From positions 62,001 through 126,000 of the forward strand of contig CAZXOK010000006.1 in NCBI GenBank assembly GCA_964642175.1: 64,000 nt of DNA, written 5' to 3'. The notes beneath the pieces were generated by a model, which was given only the letters and a program-made list of their open reading frames with translations, did not search any database and had not been told where the DNA came from. Position numbers and translations under genes: made by a program. The DNA is from JANQGG01 sp964642175. GTDB taxonomy: Bacteria > Bacteroidota > Chlorobiia > Chlorobiales > Chloroherpetonaceae. Below, piece after piece: positions 52,292 to 60,797 of the stretch (position 1 is its first letter; each line of letters starts with the position of its first letter).

Positions 52292-52831
52292 ATGTCTTCT
52301 TTCTTAAGTTCAATCAATCCAATAAATCAGAAGTTTATTGAAAATTTCGTCCCACGTACCTCCAGGTCGGTGGTTCAGGTTGGGGATTTAGCCCCTGATT
52401 TTGAGTTACCTGATCAATCAGGAAATAAGGTCAGGTTATCAAATTATCTTGGAAAACGGGTCTTGCTTGTTTTTACACGAATCTTTACAGATAAAATATT
52501 CTGCCCGCTTTGTTTCCCTCATTTAAATAATCTTAAAAAGGATTATGAAGATTTTAAGGCCAAAGATGTAGAAGTTGTGGTAATTAATAGCACACCATTA
52601 GACATGACCAAAACTATTGCCGAAGAACAGGGCTATCCCTTTACACTTTTAAGCGATGAGCACTGGGAGATATACCAGCTTTTCGGATTAGGTGCAGCAA
52701 TTGGTGCCCCTTTACCGGGTCAGTTCCTGATTGACCGGGATAGTAAAGTGCTTTTTGTTTATGCAGCCGATTCATTGCCCAATCATCCGGAAAACGAGGA
52801 AATGTTTGCCCTGGTTGATAAAGTAAAATAA
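52292..52831 (+). CDS. Redoxin/AhpC-TSA-type peroxiredoxin-like protein
   Basis: This is a 179-residue thioredoxin-fold protein. The N-terminal VGDLAPDFELPDQSG is typical of peroxiredoxins. The active-site region reads TDKIFCPLC, giving a CxxC (C71, C74) instead of the standard TxxC, similar to redoxin or thiol-disulfide members. The later PLPGQFLIDRDSKVLFVY segment is the family's C-terminal strand pair. No signal peptide, so it probably acts in the cytoplasm on peroxides or disulfides. It is divergent from the PAS kinase and convergent with a Cys-rich unknown gene. Confidence 0.8.
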   Translation: MSSFLSSINPINQKFIENFVPRTSRSVVQVGDLAPDFELPDQSGNKVRLSNYLGKRVLLVFTRIFTDKIFCPLCFPHLNNLKKDYEDFKAKDVEVVVINSTPLDMTKTIAEEQGYPFTLLSDEHWEIYQLFGLGAAIGAPLPGQFLIDRDSKVLFVYAADSLPNHPENEEMFALVDKVK

Positions 52832-52866
52832 GATAACCCGGTAGGCAAAGGACTTTTAGACCTGAG

Positions 52867-53340
52867 TTAGACTTTTTTTGAAAGGCATCTTAATCCTTGT
52901 TTTTCAAATTGCCAATACACACAACTTTTTGGCACAGAACTGCAAATTTCAACATACCGACCTGAGACTTTAGATATAATAATAGGTGTCCGGTACTTTT
53001 TTAAAACGTCAATCGCCTCTTGAGGTGAACATAATTCTGCACTACCGGACTTAACTAAACCCAGTGCTAAATCATCCAGAAAAACCGATTCAGTTACTTG
53101 CGACTCCGGATGGATTTTTCTGCAAATGCGCTCGCCACTAGCACAATACTTTGCCTCATGAATAAAATGAGTAGCCTCAGCCAAATCAATAAGTTTAGCA
53201 TCAAACGGAGTTACTTTTTGCATGAGAAGTTTATTGATCAACGAACCTAGAATAGGAAATCTATTATATTTTAGGAGCGCTATCGCCAATTTAACTTCAT
53301 CAAGAATACGCCCTGAAACATATGATTTAATAGATGCCAT
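52867..53340 (-). CDS. Cys-rich hypothetical protein
   Basis: This is a 157-residue soluble protein with six cysteines (C66, C73, C104, C133, C140, C152). The pairs C66-x6-C73 and C133-x6-C140 have equal spacing, and the set could ligate zinc or an Fe-S cluster or form disulfides. The N-terminal half is helical with a hydrophobic face (VKLAIALLKYNRFPILGSLINKLL). No family was recognised. It sits between a redoxin gene (convergent) and a broken HAD gene on the same strand, with a flavodiiron protein gene 0.7 kb away. A redox role is a guess. Confidence 0.6.
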   Translation of the reverse strand: MASIKSYVSGRILDEVKLAIALLKYNRFPILGSLINKLLMQKVTPFDAKLIDLAEATHFIHEAKYCASGERICRKIHPESQVTESVFLDDLALGLVKSGSAELCSPQEAIDVLKKYRTPIIISKVSGRYVEICSSVPKSCVYWQFEKQGLRCLSKKV

Positions 53341-53359
53341 AGTTCTTTAGTTAAGTTTA

Positions 53360-53892
53360 TTAACTAATGCTTTTGGGTAAATCACAAAGGTCTGTGATCG
53401 TTAGCGTGGGTTTAATATCCCATGGATCTAAAATAGCCTTAGGATATGGTTTGAGCCAAACGGCTTTCATACCTGCCGAGAGTGCACCTAAAACATCAAA
53501 CGAATTGCTGGTAACTAACCAGGCTTCCTGGCGGGATGAACCGGATTGCCTTAGAAAATGGCTGTATACACCCGGATTGGGTTTGAATGATTTAATATCT
53601 TCCACACTGATGACACCTTGGAAATATTTTAGGATCTGAGCATGTTCCAGAACTTTTTCTACATCTGCTTTTGCGCCATTTGAAAATGCAAAGCAGCGGT
53701 AGCTTTCGCTTTGAAGTAATTTTAGACCTTCTTTTGCATCAGGGAATGCCGAAAAGAGTATTCCAGCTGTTTGTCCCTCCAGGTTTGAGAAAAAATTTCA
53801 GCTTTTTCGCCTAAAAAATCCTTGAGTTTTGACACCACGCCATGTGTATCAATTAAGGTGCCATAAACATCGAATGCAAGATTTACAACCAT
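53360..53892 (-). pseudogene. Broken type II haloacid dehalogenase-like gene (HAD)
   Basis: The reading frame begins with ATG at 53892 as MVVNLAFDVYGTLIDTHG (the HAD catalytic DxYGT motif) and continues SQTWRDKQLEYSFRHSLM, matching the family's first half, then stops at once. The second half continues in another frame: FPDAKEGLKLLQ, FAFSNGAK, SVEDIKSFKPNPGVY and VTSNSFDVLGALSAG, ending at 53360. About 40 residues normally between LEY..SLM and the FPD segment are missing, so a deletion with frameshift is inferred. The joint lies at a CTGATG shared by both segments. The enzyme is probably not made; a sequencing error alone would not explain the missing residues. Confidence 0.75.
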
Positions 53893-54004
53893 CAGGGTGA
53901 TATTTGATAAAATGAACTCACAGTGAAACTTTATTTCAAAGTATGGTACATTTTATAATAGCATAATCTTATTCTTGAATTTATTATAAGTTTGTTGTTA
54001 AATA

Positions 54005-54037
54005 AAAAAGCCCTTGTTATTCAGACAAGGGCTTTTT
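54005..54037. terminator. Strong bidirectional terminator
   Basis: AAAAAGCCCTTGT (54005-54017) pairs perfectly with ACAAGGGCTTTTT (54025-54037) around a seven-base loop. T-runs exist on both strands. It ends the flavodiiron gene (stop at 54060) on the minus strand. Confidence 0.9.
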
Positions 54038-54059
54038 GTTTAATGCTTCACAGATCAGA

Positions 54060-55274
54060 TTATGCTGGAACTTCGGCTTCACGCATTTCTTTTAATCTGG
54101 TGGCCATATTTTTGGCCATAGATACGCATCTCTCAAAGCTAATATCATGCATGCCGCCTTTTTGTTCCACCGAGTCTGAGACAATTTCCCAGTTAATAGT
54201 ATCGGCAAATTCATTGAGGCGTTTTACACCGCCCCCGCCCCAGGCAAAAGATCCGAACACACCAAGTAAATGCTCTTTAATCTCGGAGTTTTCAATTTTC
54301 CGGATCAGGGCATCCATGCTTGGGAACATGTCGTTATTATAAGCACAGCTTCCTAAAACAACCCCCTTGTATTTGTATATTTCACTGATGATGTATGAGG
54401 CATGCGTTTTTGAGACATCATAGATCCGTACATTTTTAATCCCGCTGGTTACAAGTTCCCTGGCGATAACTTCGGCCATTTGTTCGGTATTGCCATACAT
54501 GGTGCCAAAAATAATTACAACACCTTCCTCGGTTTGGTAACGACTCCAGCGATCATAATCACCAATGATTTTATCAATATGGCTGCGCCAGATCGGGCCA
54601 TGGGTGGCACAGATGTATTTTATATCCACATCAGAGAGTTTCTTAAGGGCTTTCTGAACGAACTTGGCATATTTACCTACAATATTTGAGTAGTACCGAC
54701 GAATTTCATCCTCGTAAAAGTCCAGATTCAGTTCATCATCGAATACACCGCCATCCAGGGTACCGAAACTACCGAAGGCATCACCTGAAAACATAACTTT
54801 ATCTTTGGTGTCGTACGTCATCATGGTTTCGGGCCAGTGTAACATGGGTGTCATGTAGAAGCGCAATTTTCTACCACCCAGGTCAATTTCATCCATGTCC
54901 TTTACTTCATGAAGATTGGTGTTGATGCCATAAAATTTTTCCAGCATCTCAAAGGTTTTTTTATTGCCGACAATTTTACAATCCGGGTATTTCTGGCGAA
55001 TAAACTTCACCGCACCTGAGTGATCGGGTTCCATATGGTTGATGATCAGGTAATCTACCTGGCGCTCAGACCCAATGATGGCTTCTAATTTTTCCAGGTA
55101 CTCGTCGGTTGCGCTTACTTCAACCGTATCAACTAAAGCGACCTTTTCTTCATTGATGATATATGAATTGTAGCAGACGCCTTTACAAAGCGGCCACATA
55201 TTTTCAAATAAAGTGGTTCTGCGGTCATTTACGCCAACCCAGAATACTTTATCGGTGATATTGACATTTTGCAT
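54060..55274 (-). CDS. Class A flavodiiron protein (FprA type)
   Basis: This is a 404-residue protein with a beta-lactamase-like diiron domain (about 1-245) and a flavodoxin domain (about 250-395). It reduces O2 to water or NO to N2O and protects the cell under low oxygen. The diiron ligands are seen in LIINHMEPDHSGAV (H-x-E-x-D-H), in MLHWPETMM, in the GDAFGSFG loop and in CATHGPIW. The FMN-binding loop is FGTMYGNTEQMAEV. No rubredoxin gene is adjacent. It is a single-gene unit with a strong terminator. Confidence 0.95.
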   Translation of the reverse strand: MQNVNITDKVFWVGVNDRRTTLFENMWPLCKGVCYNSYIINEEKVALVDTVEVSATDEYLEKLEAIIGSERQVDYLIINHMEPDHSGAVKFIRQKYPDCKIVGNKKTFEMLEKFYGINTNLHEVKDMDEIDLGGRKLRFYMTPMLHWPETMMTYDTKDKVMFSGDAFGSFGTLDGGVFDDELNLDFYEDEIRRYYSNIVGKYAKFVQKALKKLSDVDIKYICATHGPIWRSHIDKIIGDYDRWSRYQTEEGVVIIFGTMYGNTEQMAEVIARELVTSGIKNVRIYDVSKTHASYIISEIYKYKGVVLGSCAYNNDMFPSMDALIRKIENSEIKEHLLGVFGSFAWGGGGVKRLNEFADTINWEIVSDSVEQKGGMHDISFERCVSMAKNMATRLKEMREAEVPA

Positions 55275-55448
55275 ATGTTATATGAGTTTATGGTTATGTA
55301 GTTATGAAGCTGTTAATCGCTAACTGACAGGGTTTATTAAAAGTTCATTAAATCAAACATAAAAATTCCTAAAGTGAAAATCTTCCATCTATATTCCACC
55401 GGATTTCATTAAAAAGATTTCTAAATCTATTGCCTGCCAGGGGTTTTT

Positions 55449-56141
55449 ATGCGTGTGTTTGTAAAAGATGAGCTTTCGGTTCAACAACTTAATAACCAGG
55501 GTGCATTGTGGTATCTGCGCACGTTTAGTGTTTTTATGGTGATAGGGCTTTTAATCGCTTCTTTAGTAAAAAAAGGGGATATTGTAAAACTAACCAATTT
55601 ATATCATCAGCCAGTATTAGACCAATTCTTTAAATACCTCACTCATTTTGGCGATGGTCTCATTTTCGTTATTGTGGCTATCGTATTTTTATTTATTCGC
55701 TACAGCCTTGCCATTCATGTTATATCTATCGGCTTGCTCCATGGATTAGCCATAAGTTCTCTTAAAAAAAGTGTCTTCTATAAGATGCCAAGACCTAAAG
55801 CCTATTTTGGTGAAGACGTGATCCTGCATTTTGTGGAGGGCGTTAAAGTTCATAGCTACAACAGTTTCCCTTCCGGACATACCGCCAGTATTTTTGCCTT
55901 TACATTCTTTCTGGCCATAGCCATTAACCGAAAATCCTGGTCAGTAGCTTTTGTGGGAATTGCCTTGCTGGTAGCGTTTTCAAGAGTTTACCTGGTCCAG
56001 CATTTTTTTGTTGATATTGTCTATGGCTCAATTGTGGGGATTCTGTCTGCGGTAATATCGGTTTGGATGCTTGAGAAGCTCTGGAACCTCGAAAGCCAAC
56101 CCGCCTTAAAAGGAGCTTTGCTGAAGCCTCCTGTTCAATAA
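55449..56141 (+). CDS. PAP2-family membrane phosphatase
   Basis: This is a 230-residue protein with about six membrane helices. The PAP2 motifs are K(x)nRP in LKKSVFYKMPRP, SFPSGHTAS and SRVYLVQHFFVDIVYG (S-R and the later H and D). The spacing of the first motif is one residue longer than the usual K-x6-RP. Likely role: dephosphorylation of undecaprenyl pyrophosphate or another lipid phosphate. It is convergent with the GT39 glycosyltransferase (two bases between stops). This clustering with lipid-linked glycosyltransferases favours a polyprenyl-phosphate substrate. Confidence 0.87.
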   Translation: MRVFVKDELSVQQLNNQGALWYLRTFSVFMVIGLLIASLVKKGDIVKLTNLYHQPVLDQFFKYLTHFGDGLIFVIVAIVFLFIRYSLAIHVISIGLLHGLAISSLKKSVFYKMPRPKAYFGEDVILHFVEGVKVHSYNSFPSGHTASIFAFTFFLAIAINRKSWSVAFVGIALLVAFSRVYLVQHFFVDIVYGSIVGILSAVISVWMLEKLWNLESQPALKGALLKPPVQ

Positions 56142-56143
56142 AA

Positions 56144-57727
56144 TCATCTGGTTGTTTTTTTAAGCTTTAAGACCATCGTAACGGGTCTTTCAAAGGTATC
56201 TTTACGTTCTGTAATGATCTGAAAGTCGGCCACATCTGAGATATCTTTAAAGCGTTTTCGCTCGGTTATCAGGTATCCTTCGGGGTGTTTTTCAAAAAAC
56301 GCTTGAACCTCTTTTTTGGTGTTAAATTTTGGAATCGGTCGTTTCAGATAAAACGCAAATGAGGGATTAAATCTCTTGTAGTAAGCAATGGGTTTTGAAG
56401 TATCCATTTGTTGAAGAGAGAGGCTAACGGGATTATCTTTATATAGCGTTGGGTAGACGACATAAAACACACATAACGAAGTCAGCATAAACGAGAGCGC
56501 AATCGCGAGATTTGCTTTTAAAAGGTCGCGTTTATGATGAAATATCAAAGCTGCTAAGCCGCCTATGGGCAACAACACTAAAAAAAAGGCCAGGTATTCC
56601 AGGCCTATGATGGATTTCTCGGTAGGAATGGCGATATAGGCAGCGATTGGTAAAAGCAGTGAAATCAGGAAATAGACACTATAACTGATAGAAGTCTTGT
56701 ATTGCCGCATTTTCAGTTCATCAAGCCCGGTAATAAAGTAAGCTAAAATGAGAGCAAAAAACGGGAACATGGGGGCTATGTAGTTTGGTAACTTGGTCTG
56801 GGATATGGAGAAAAAGCCAACAAAAACTGCCGTAACAATCAGTGAGAATAACAAGATTCGATCTGGTGATTTGCGTTGTTTCCAGGTAATATACAATGCC
56901 TGAGGTGCAAACATTGAAAAGGGAAGCAAGCCCAACAGTGCAAACAAAGGGGTAATAAAGAACGGGCCGCCATGGCCTTCCATGGTTTTGCTAAACCTGC
57001 CGACATTGTGTTTGAAGAAAAAGGATTCCAACCATTCATTATCAGTGGCCTCTCCCACCAAAACATACCAGGGTAGTGCAAATCCTAAAAACAACACTAT
57101 CCCTGTGGGTATTCGCATGTTTTTCAGCTTGTGAATCGTAAACTGCCCGGAAAAAATAAGGAAGAGTAATAAAATTAATCCGGGCAATGCAATGGCCACC
57201 GGACCTTTGCTGAGCACACCCATAGCCATGGCAATATAAAACAGGTAAAAAAGTCTTGGGCGATGTTCTTCCAGGGCCATAAAAAAACTTCCCAAAGCGA
57301 GTGCAATAAAAAAGATCAGGTAAGGATCCGGTACGGCAAAATGAAACTGCAAGTTAAAATAGAGCGAGCTTAAAAGGATGACCCCAGCAGCTATGCCCAC
57401 TTTTTCATTAAGAAAGCGCTTGGCAAACAGGTAGGTAAAGAGCACGGTAAGCATGCCAAAAAACGAAGAAAAAAATCGTGCTGCAAACTCATTTACGCCA
57501 AAAAGCTTGTAGGCGAGCATCATGAAGTGGTAATGAAGCGGTGGCTTGTCTGAACGGAGTTGATCATTGAATGTAGGCACAATTAAATCCCCACGGTCCA
57601 GCATTTCACGGGCGCATGTGGCGTTTTTTGCTTCGTCCAGAATATATATGGGCTGTCCCCATATGTTTGAAAAAAGCAATACAACACTTAAAACAAATAG
57701 AGTGATGAGCGGCAGATAGGTTTTCAA
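56144..57727 (-). CDS. GT39-type membrane glycosyltransferase (ArnT/PMT-like)
   Basis: This is a 527-residue protein with about twelve membrane helices. Such enzymes move a sugar from polyprenyl phosphate to lipid A, protein or another acceptor on the periplasmic side. The family motif LRSDKPPLHYHFMM (first periplasmic loop, about 59-72) and the preceding EMLDRGDLIVPTFN are clear. The catalytic acid is expected in the N-terminal DEAKNATCAREML segment (Asp31, Glu32). The C-terminal soluble part (about 420-520) is variable. It is next to the GT2 (divergent) and PAP2 genes, which fits a lipid-linked sugar pathway. Confidence 0.88.
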   Translation of the reverse strand: MKTYLPLITLFVLSVVLLFSNIWGQPIYILDEAKNATCAREMLDRGDLIVPTFNDQLRSDKPPLHYHFMMLAYKLFGVNEFAARFFSSFFGMLTVLFTYLFAKRFLNEKVGIAAGVILLSSLYFNLQFHFAVPDPYLIFFIALALGSFFMALEEHRPRLFYLFYIAMAMGVLSKGPVAIALPGLILLLFLIFSGQFTIHKLKNMRIPTGIVLFLGFALPWYVLVGEATDNEWLESFFFKHNVGRFSKTMEGHGGPFFITPLFALLGLLPFSMFAPQALYITWKQRKSPDRILLFSLIVTAVFVGFFSISQTKLPNYIAPMFPFFALILAYFITGLDELKMRQYKTSISYSVYFLISLLLPIAAYIAIPTEKSIIGLEYLAFFLVLLPIGGLAALIFHHKRDLLKANLAIALSFMLTSLCVFYVVYPTLYKDNPVSLSLQQMDTSKPIAYYKRFNPSFAFYLKRPIPKFNTKKEVQAFFEKHPEGYLITERKRFKDISDVADFQIITERKDTFERPVTMVLKLKKTTR

Positions 57728-57861
57728 GGTTGGATTTTGCGGTTATGTTAAGTTTTTGCAAACGTCGCTAATTTTTAAACCATATGTTTTAATATAAACA
57801 GATTTGCATATCCGAAACAGGATGTAATGAAAATTTAAAAAGACACATAATTGCGGGTGGC

Positions 57862-58806
57862 ATGAAATTATCCTTGATCATAACGTTATTTAATGAAGAA
57901 GAGAATGTGAAGCCTTTATTGGCTAAAATTAAACATGCGTTGGTAAATTTTGAGTATGAAGTCATTTTGGTTGATGACGGCTCGATAGATAATACCGTTA
58001 ATGAGGTTAAAGCCGCAATGGACGAGCATGTTAAGCTGGTCCTGCTGAATAAGAATTACGGGCAAACCACAGCCATGTCGGCCGGTATAGAAGAAGCAAT
58101 CGGTGAGTATGTGGTTACCCTTGATGGTGATTTGCAAAATGATCCCAGCGATATTCCGGCAATGGTCGAAAAATTAGAACGCGAGGGTTGGGATGTGGTG
58201 GCCGGTATACGCCGAAACCGTAAAGACGGCATGGTTATGCGAAAGCTTCCCAGTGTGTTTGCTAACTTCATGATTCGCCGGCTTACAGATGTCCATGTTC
58301 ACGACTACGGTTGCACCCTGAAAGTCTTCAAACGCAAAATTGCTAAAAACCTGGGTTTATATGGTGAGCTTCATCGATTTATCCCTATTTTGGCTGCATT
58401 GCAGGGTGCAAAGATCACTGAAATGGATGTGAAGCATCACCCAAGGATCCATGGTGTTTCCAAGTATGGTATTGGACGCACATTTAATGTTACCAGTGAT
58501 ATTATCCTGATGCTTTTCATGCAGAAGTATCTTCAGCGGCCGATCCACTTGTTTGGCCCGGTAGGGCTGGCCACTTTTGGTTTGGGTGTCTTGATCAACT
58601 TCTACCTGATCGCATTGAAAATTGCCGGTCATGATATCTGGGGTCGTCCGTTATTGATCGCCGGTGTGCTGATGCTGATCGGCGGCTTGCAGATCATCAC
58701 CTTTGGGATTATCACCGAGCTTTTGATGCGCACTTATTACGAATCGCAAAACAAAAAACCATATCTTGTTCGAGAGATTGTTACAATTGAAATGGCCGGT
58801 TCATAA
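57862..58806 (+). CDS. GT2 polyprenyl-phosphate glycosyltransferase (DPM/ArnC/GtrB-like)
   Basis: The protein has 314 residues. The N-terminal GT-A domain (about 1-230) starts MKLSLIITLFNEEENVKPLL and holds VDDGSIDNT (nucleotide-sugar binding), the DxD-type TLDGDLQNDPSDIP and GCTLKVFK. Two C-terminal membrane helices (about 235-290) match the dolichyl/undecaprenyl phosphate sugar synthases. It is expected to load a sugar onto polyprenyl phosphate on the cytoplasmic face. The next gene begins 41 bases inside this one. The donor sugar is unknown. Confidence 0.88.
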   Translation: MKLSLIITLFNEEENVKPLLAKIKHALVNFEYEVILVDDGSIDNTVNEVKAAMDEHVKLVLLNKNYGQTTAMSAGIEEAIGEYVVTLDGDLQNDPSDIPAMVEKLEREGWDVVAGIRRNRKDGMVMRKLPSVFANFMIRRLTDVHVHDYGCTLKVFKRKIAKNLGLYGELHRFIPILAALQGAKITEMDVKHHPRIHGVSKYGIGRTFNVTSDIILMLFMQKYLQRPIHLFGPVGLATFGLGVLINFYLIALKIAGHDIWGRPLLIAGVLMLIGGLQIITFGIITELLMRTYYESQNKKPYLVREIVTIEMAGS

Positions 58807-59653
58807 AAGACTGCTGTTTCTTGGCAAAATACTCCTCTCTGGCCTGGCGTTGGCGTTGGTTTTTAGTAAGCTGGATGTTTCGCAAACCCTCTCAATCTTA
58901 AAATCATTGAATGTGGCCTGGCTTATACTGGCCATCCTTCTGTTCAACCTCTCTAAAATTCTCAGCGCTTTTCGCCTGAACCGGTTGTTTGCCGCTATTG
59001 GGCTAAACCTGTTAGAAGTCCAGAATCTCAGGCTTTATTACATAGGGATGTTTTATAACTTATTTTTGCCCGGAGGTATTGGAGGCGATGCCTATAAAAT
59101 TGTAATGCTTAAAAAGCACAAGCAAAGCGCTGTGAAAAAAACAACGCTGGCTGTATTTCTGGATCGGCTGTCAGGAATGTTGGCCATTGTTTTCCTGATT
59201 GGTGCGATAATCGTTGGGATTTTGCAACTGGAGATACCTGAAATGTATGCCGCAGTTATATACCTTTTACTTTTGGCACTTTACCCTTTATTTTTTTTAG
59301 GTTTAAATTATCTGCTAAAGGAGTTTAAACCAGCATTTATATCTATGAGCGTGCTTGGATTTGGTGTGCAATTCTCTCAAATCCTGTGCGCTTTGTGTTT
59401 ATTGCAAGCCATGGATGTTGGCGATCTGTGGCCGGAGTATATCGCCCTGTTTTTATTTTCTTCTATTGTAACCATTGTTCCAATAACCATCGGTGGTTTA
59501 GGCGCCAGAGAACTTGCTTTTTTATGGGGTCAACGTCTGCTGAATGTGGATATCTCTTCAGCTATCAGCCTGAGCCTGCTGTTTTTTTTAATTACAGCTT
59601 TCAGTTCTTTGATCGGGGCATTTTTGAGGTTTGAAGAAAACGGGAAAGACTAA
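58766..59653 (+). CDS. UPF0104/AglD-like integral membrane protein (flippase-like)
   Basis: The protein is about 295 residues with seven or eight helices. The start is TTG at 58766 because no ATG lies in frame between there and the first helix; TTG at 58778 or 58787 is possible. Conserved features are RLNRLFAAIG, FYNLFLPGGIGGDAYKIVML, LDRLSGMLAI and IGGLGARELAF near the end, which identify the lysylphosphatidylglycerol synthase TM/UPF0104 family. Relatives are thought to flip lipid-linked sugars. The 41-base overlap with the GT2 gene strongly suggests coupled production and a joint function. Confidence 0.83.
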   Translation: MFERLLQLKWPVHKRLLFLGKILLSGLALALVFSKLDVSQTLSILKSLNVAWLILAILLFNLSKILSAFRLNRLFAAIGLNLLEVQNLRLYYIGMFYNLFLPGGIGGDAYKIVMLKKHKQSAVKKTTLAVFLDRLSGMLAIVFLIGAIIVGILQLEIPEMYAAVIYLLLLALYPLFFLGLNYLLKEFKPAFISMSVLGFGVQFSQILCALCLLQAMDVGDLWPEYIALFLFSSIVTIVPITIGGLGARELAFLWGQRLLNVDISSAISLSLLFFLITAFSSLIGAFLRFEENGKD

Positions 59654-59667
59654 ACCTGGAAGCGGAT

Positions 59668-59994
59668 TTAGACACTGGCTGTTTGGATTTCGGTTTTAAG
59701 TTGAATTTCCTCCAGCACCGAACTTACCCGGATGCATTTTAATAACTCACCATCAAAAACCACCGAGCGGCCTTTGTTATGAACTTCCCAGGTATGGCGT
59801 TCGGCTTTTTCGCGTGAGCACCCGGTAGCTTTTATGATCTGGTTTATCACCTCGTCAAAGGTGTGGTAATCGTCGTTGAAAAGCACCACCATGTAAGGAT
59901 CATCTATCAGGGTATCAACATCAACAGGTTTTTCCTGCTTTTGTTCATCCATATCATAAAAAGGATTGTAGGTCATCGTGATCAGTTTTCTCAT
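59668..59994 (-). CDS. clpS: ATP-dependent Clp protease adaptor ClpS
   Basis: The protein is about 108 residues from the ATG at 59994 (next candidate ATG at 59976); a longer frame to 60066 has no family support. ClpS delivers N-degron substrates to ClpA. The pocket residues are in YMVVLFNDDYHTFDEVINQI, followed by CSREKAERHTWEVHNKGRSVVFDGELLKC, the family's central segments. The Asn-Asp-Asp run and the later His of the substrate pocket are present. No clpA is adjacent. It is on its own between the UPF0104 gene and the YoaK-type gene. Confidence 0.92.
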   Translation of the reverse strand: MRKLITMTYNPFYDMDEQKQEKPVDVDTLIDDPYMVVLFNDDYHTFDEVINQIIKATGCSREKAERHTWEVHNKGRSVVFDGELLKCIRVSSVLEEIQLKTEIQTASV

Positions 59995-60148
59995 GTCATA
60001 AGATTTTATAAACGGGTTGAGACTGATTTTGAAAGTAAATCTAATTTTAAAAGCACTTAGTGTCAAGTGATCGGCTTAAAAATTACCATGATGAGCCCTG
60101 GCGTTTTTTTGTTTTTTTCATAGCGAAAAATTCGCCATAAAAAATATA

Positions 60149-60781
60149 TCAAACCTGATCCGATAAAAACACGGCTGGAAAAATCAACCCTGTGTTTTGA
60201 AGGGATTGGGGCACTAACAAGCTTATAAATCCCCCGGCCAGAAACCCGATAATTAAAGCAAAATCGAAGTGTAATTTCCAGGTGTCAATGTTTTGTCCAT
60301 GTAGCAGTTTACCAACCAAAATACCAAAATCGGTGATTAAACCGGTTACATGGGTGGTACGTATAATCATACCTCGATATAAGCTGGCCATTGCATTTTG
60401 CAATCCACAGCTCATCGCCGCATTAAATAAGGCATAAAAGAGATGTTTCACTACCAGAACTTCAGTGACAAGCAACAGCACCCCTTCAAAGATTAAAACC
60501 ACACCATAACGTTTGCCCAAAACAAAATAGTTTTGGTTGATGATATAGCTAGAGAGAACTGCGCCAATAAAAAACCCCGGTACAATTAATCCCAGGCCTA
60601 ATAAATGGTGGGTATCGTGTCGGGCAAGGTAGAGTGGAAGCATTGAAAAAGCACCGGTTAAATGACTGAGCGGGCTTTCAAAAAAACGTAGCATATAAAC
60701 ATTTATATAACCAGCCAGGAGTGTTAATACAAAACCTGCCACAATAAGCTCTGTGGTTTCTTGCTTAAAAAGGCGATTCAT
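60149..60781 (-). CDS. YoaK-family (DUF1275) membrane protein
   Basis: This is a 210-residue protein with about six membrane helices. It shows the DUF1275 features: GYINVYMLRFFESPLSHLTGAFS near the N-terminus (normally GxxDAxxxLxxGxFxxxxTGN), then CGLQNAMASLYRGMIIRTTHVTGLITDFG in the middle. The last segment is LVPQSLQNTG. The transport substrate of the family is not known. The gene ends 83 bases from the longer clpS frame and starts 16 bases after the Ig-like lipoprotein's stop on the same strand, so the two may be cotranscribed. Confidence 0.82.
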   Translation of the reverse strand: MNRLFKQETTELIVAGFVLTLLAGYINVYMLRFFESPLSHLTGAFSMLPLYLARHDTHHLLGLGLIVPGFFIGAVLSSYIINQNYFVLGKRYGVVLIFEGVLLLVTEVLVVKHLFYALFNAAMSCGLQNAMASLYRGMIIRTTHVTGLITDFGILVGKLLHGQNIDTWKLHFDFALIIGFLAGGFISLLVPQSLQNTGLIFPAVFLSDQV

Positions 60782-60797
60782 GGGAAGTATTGAATGA

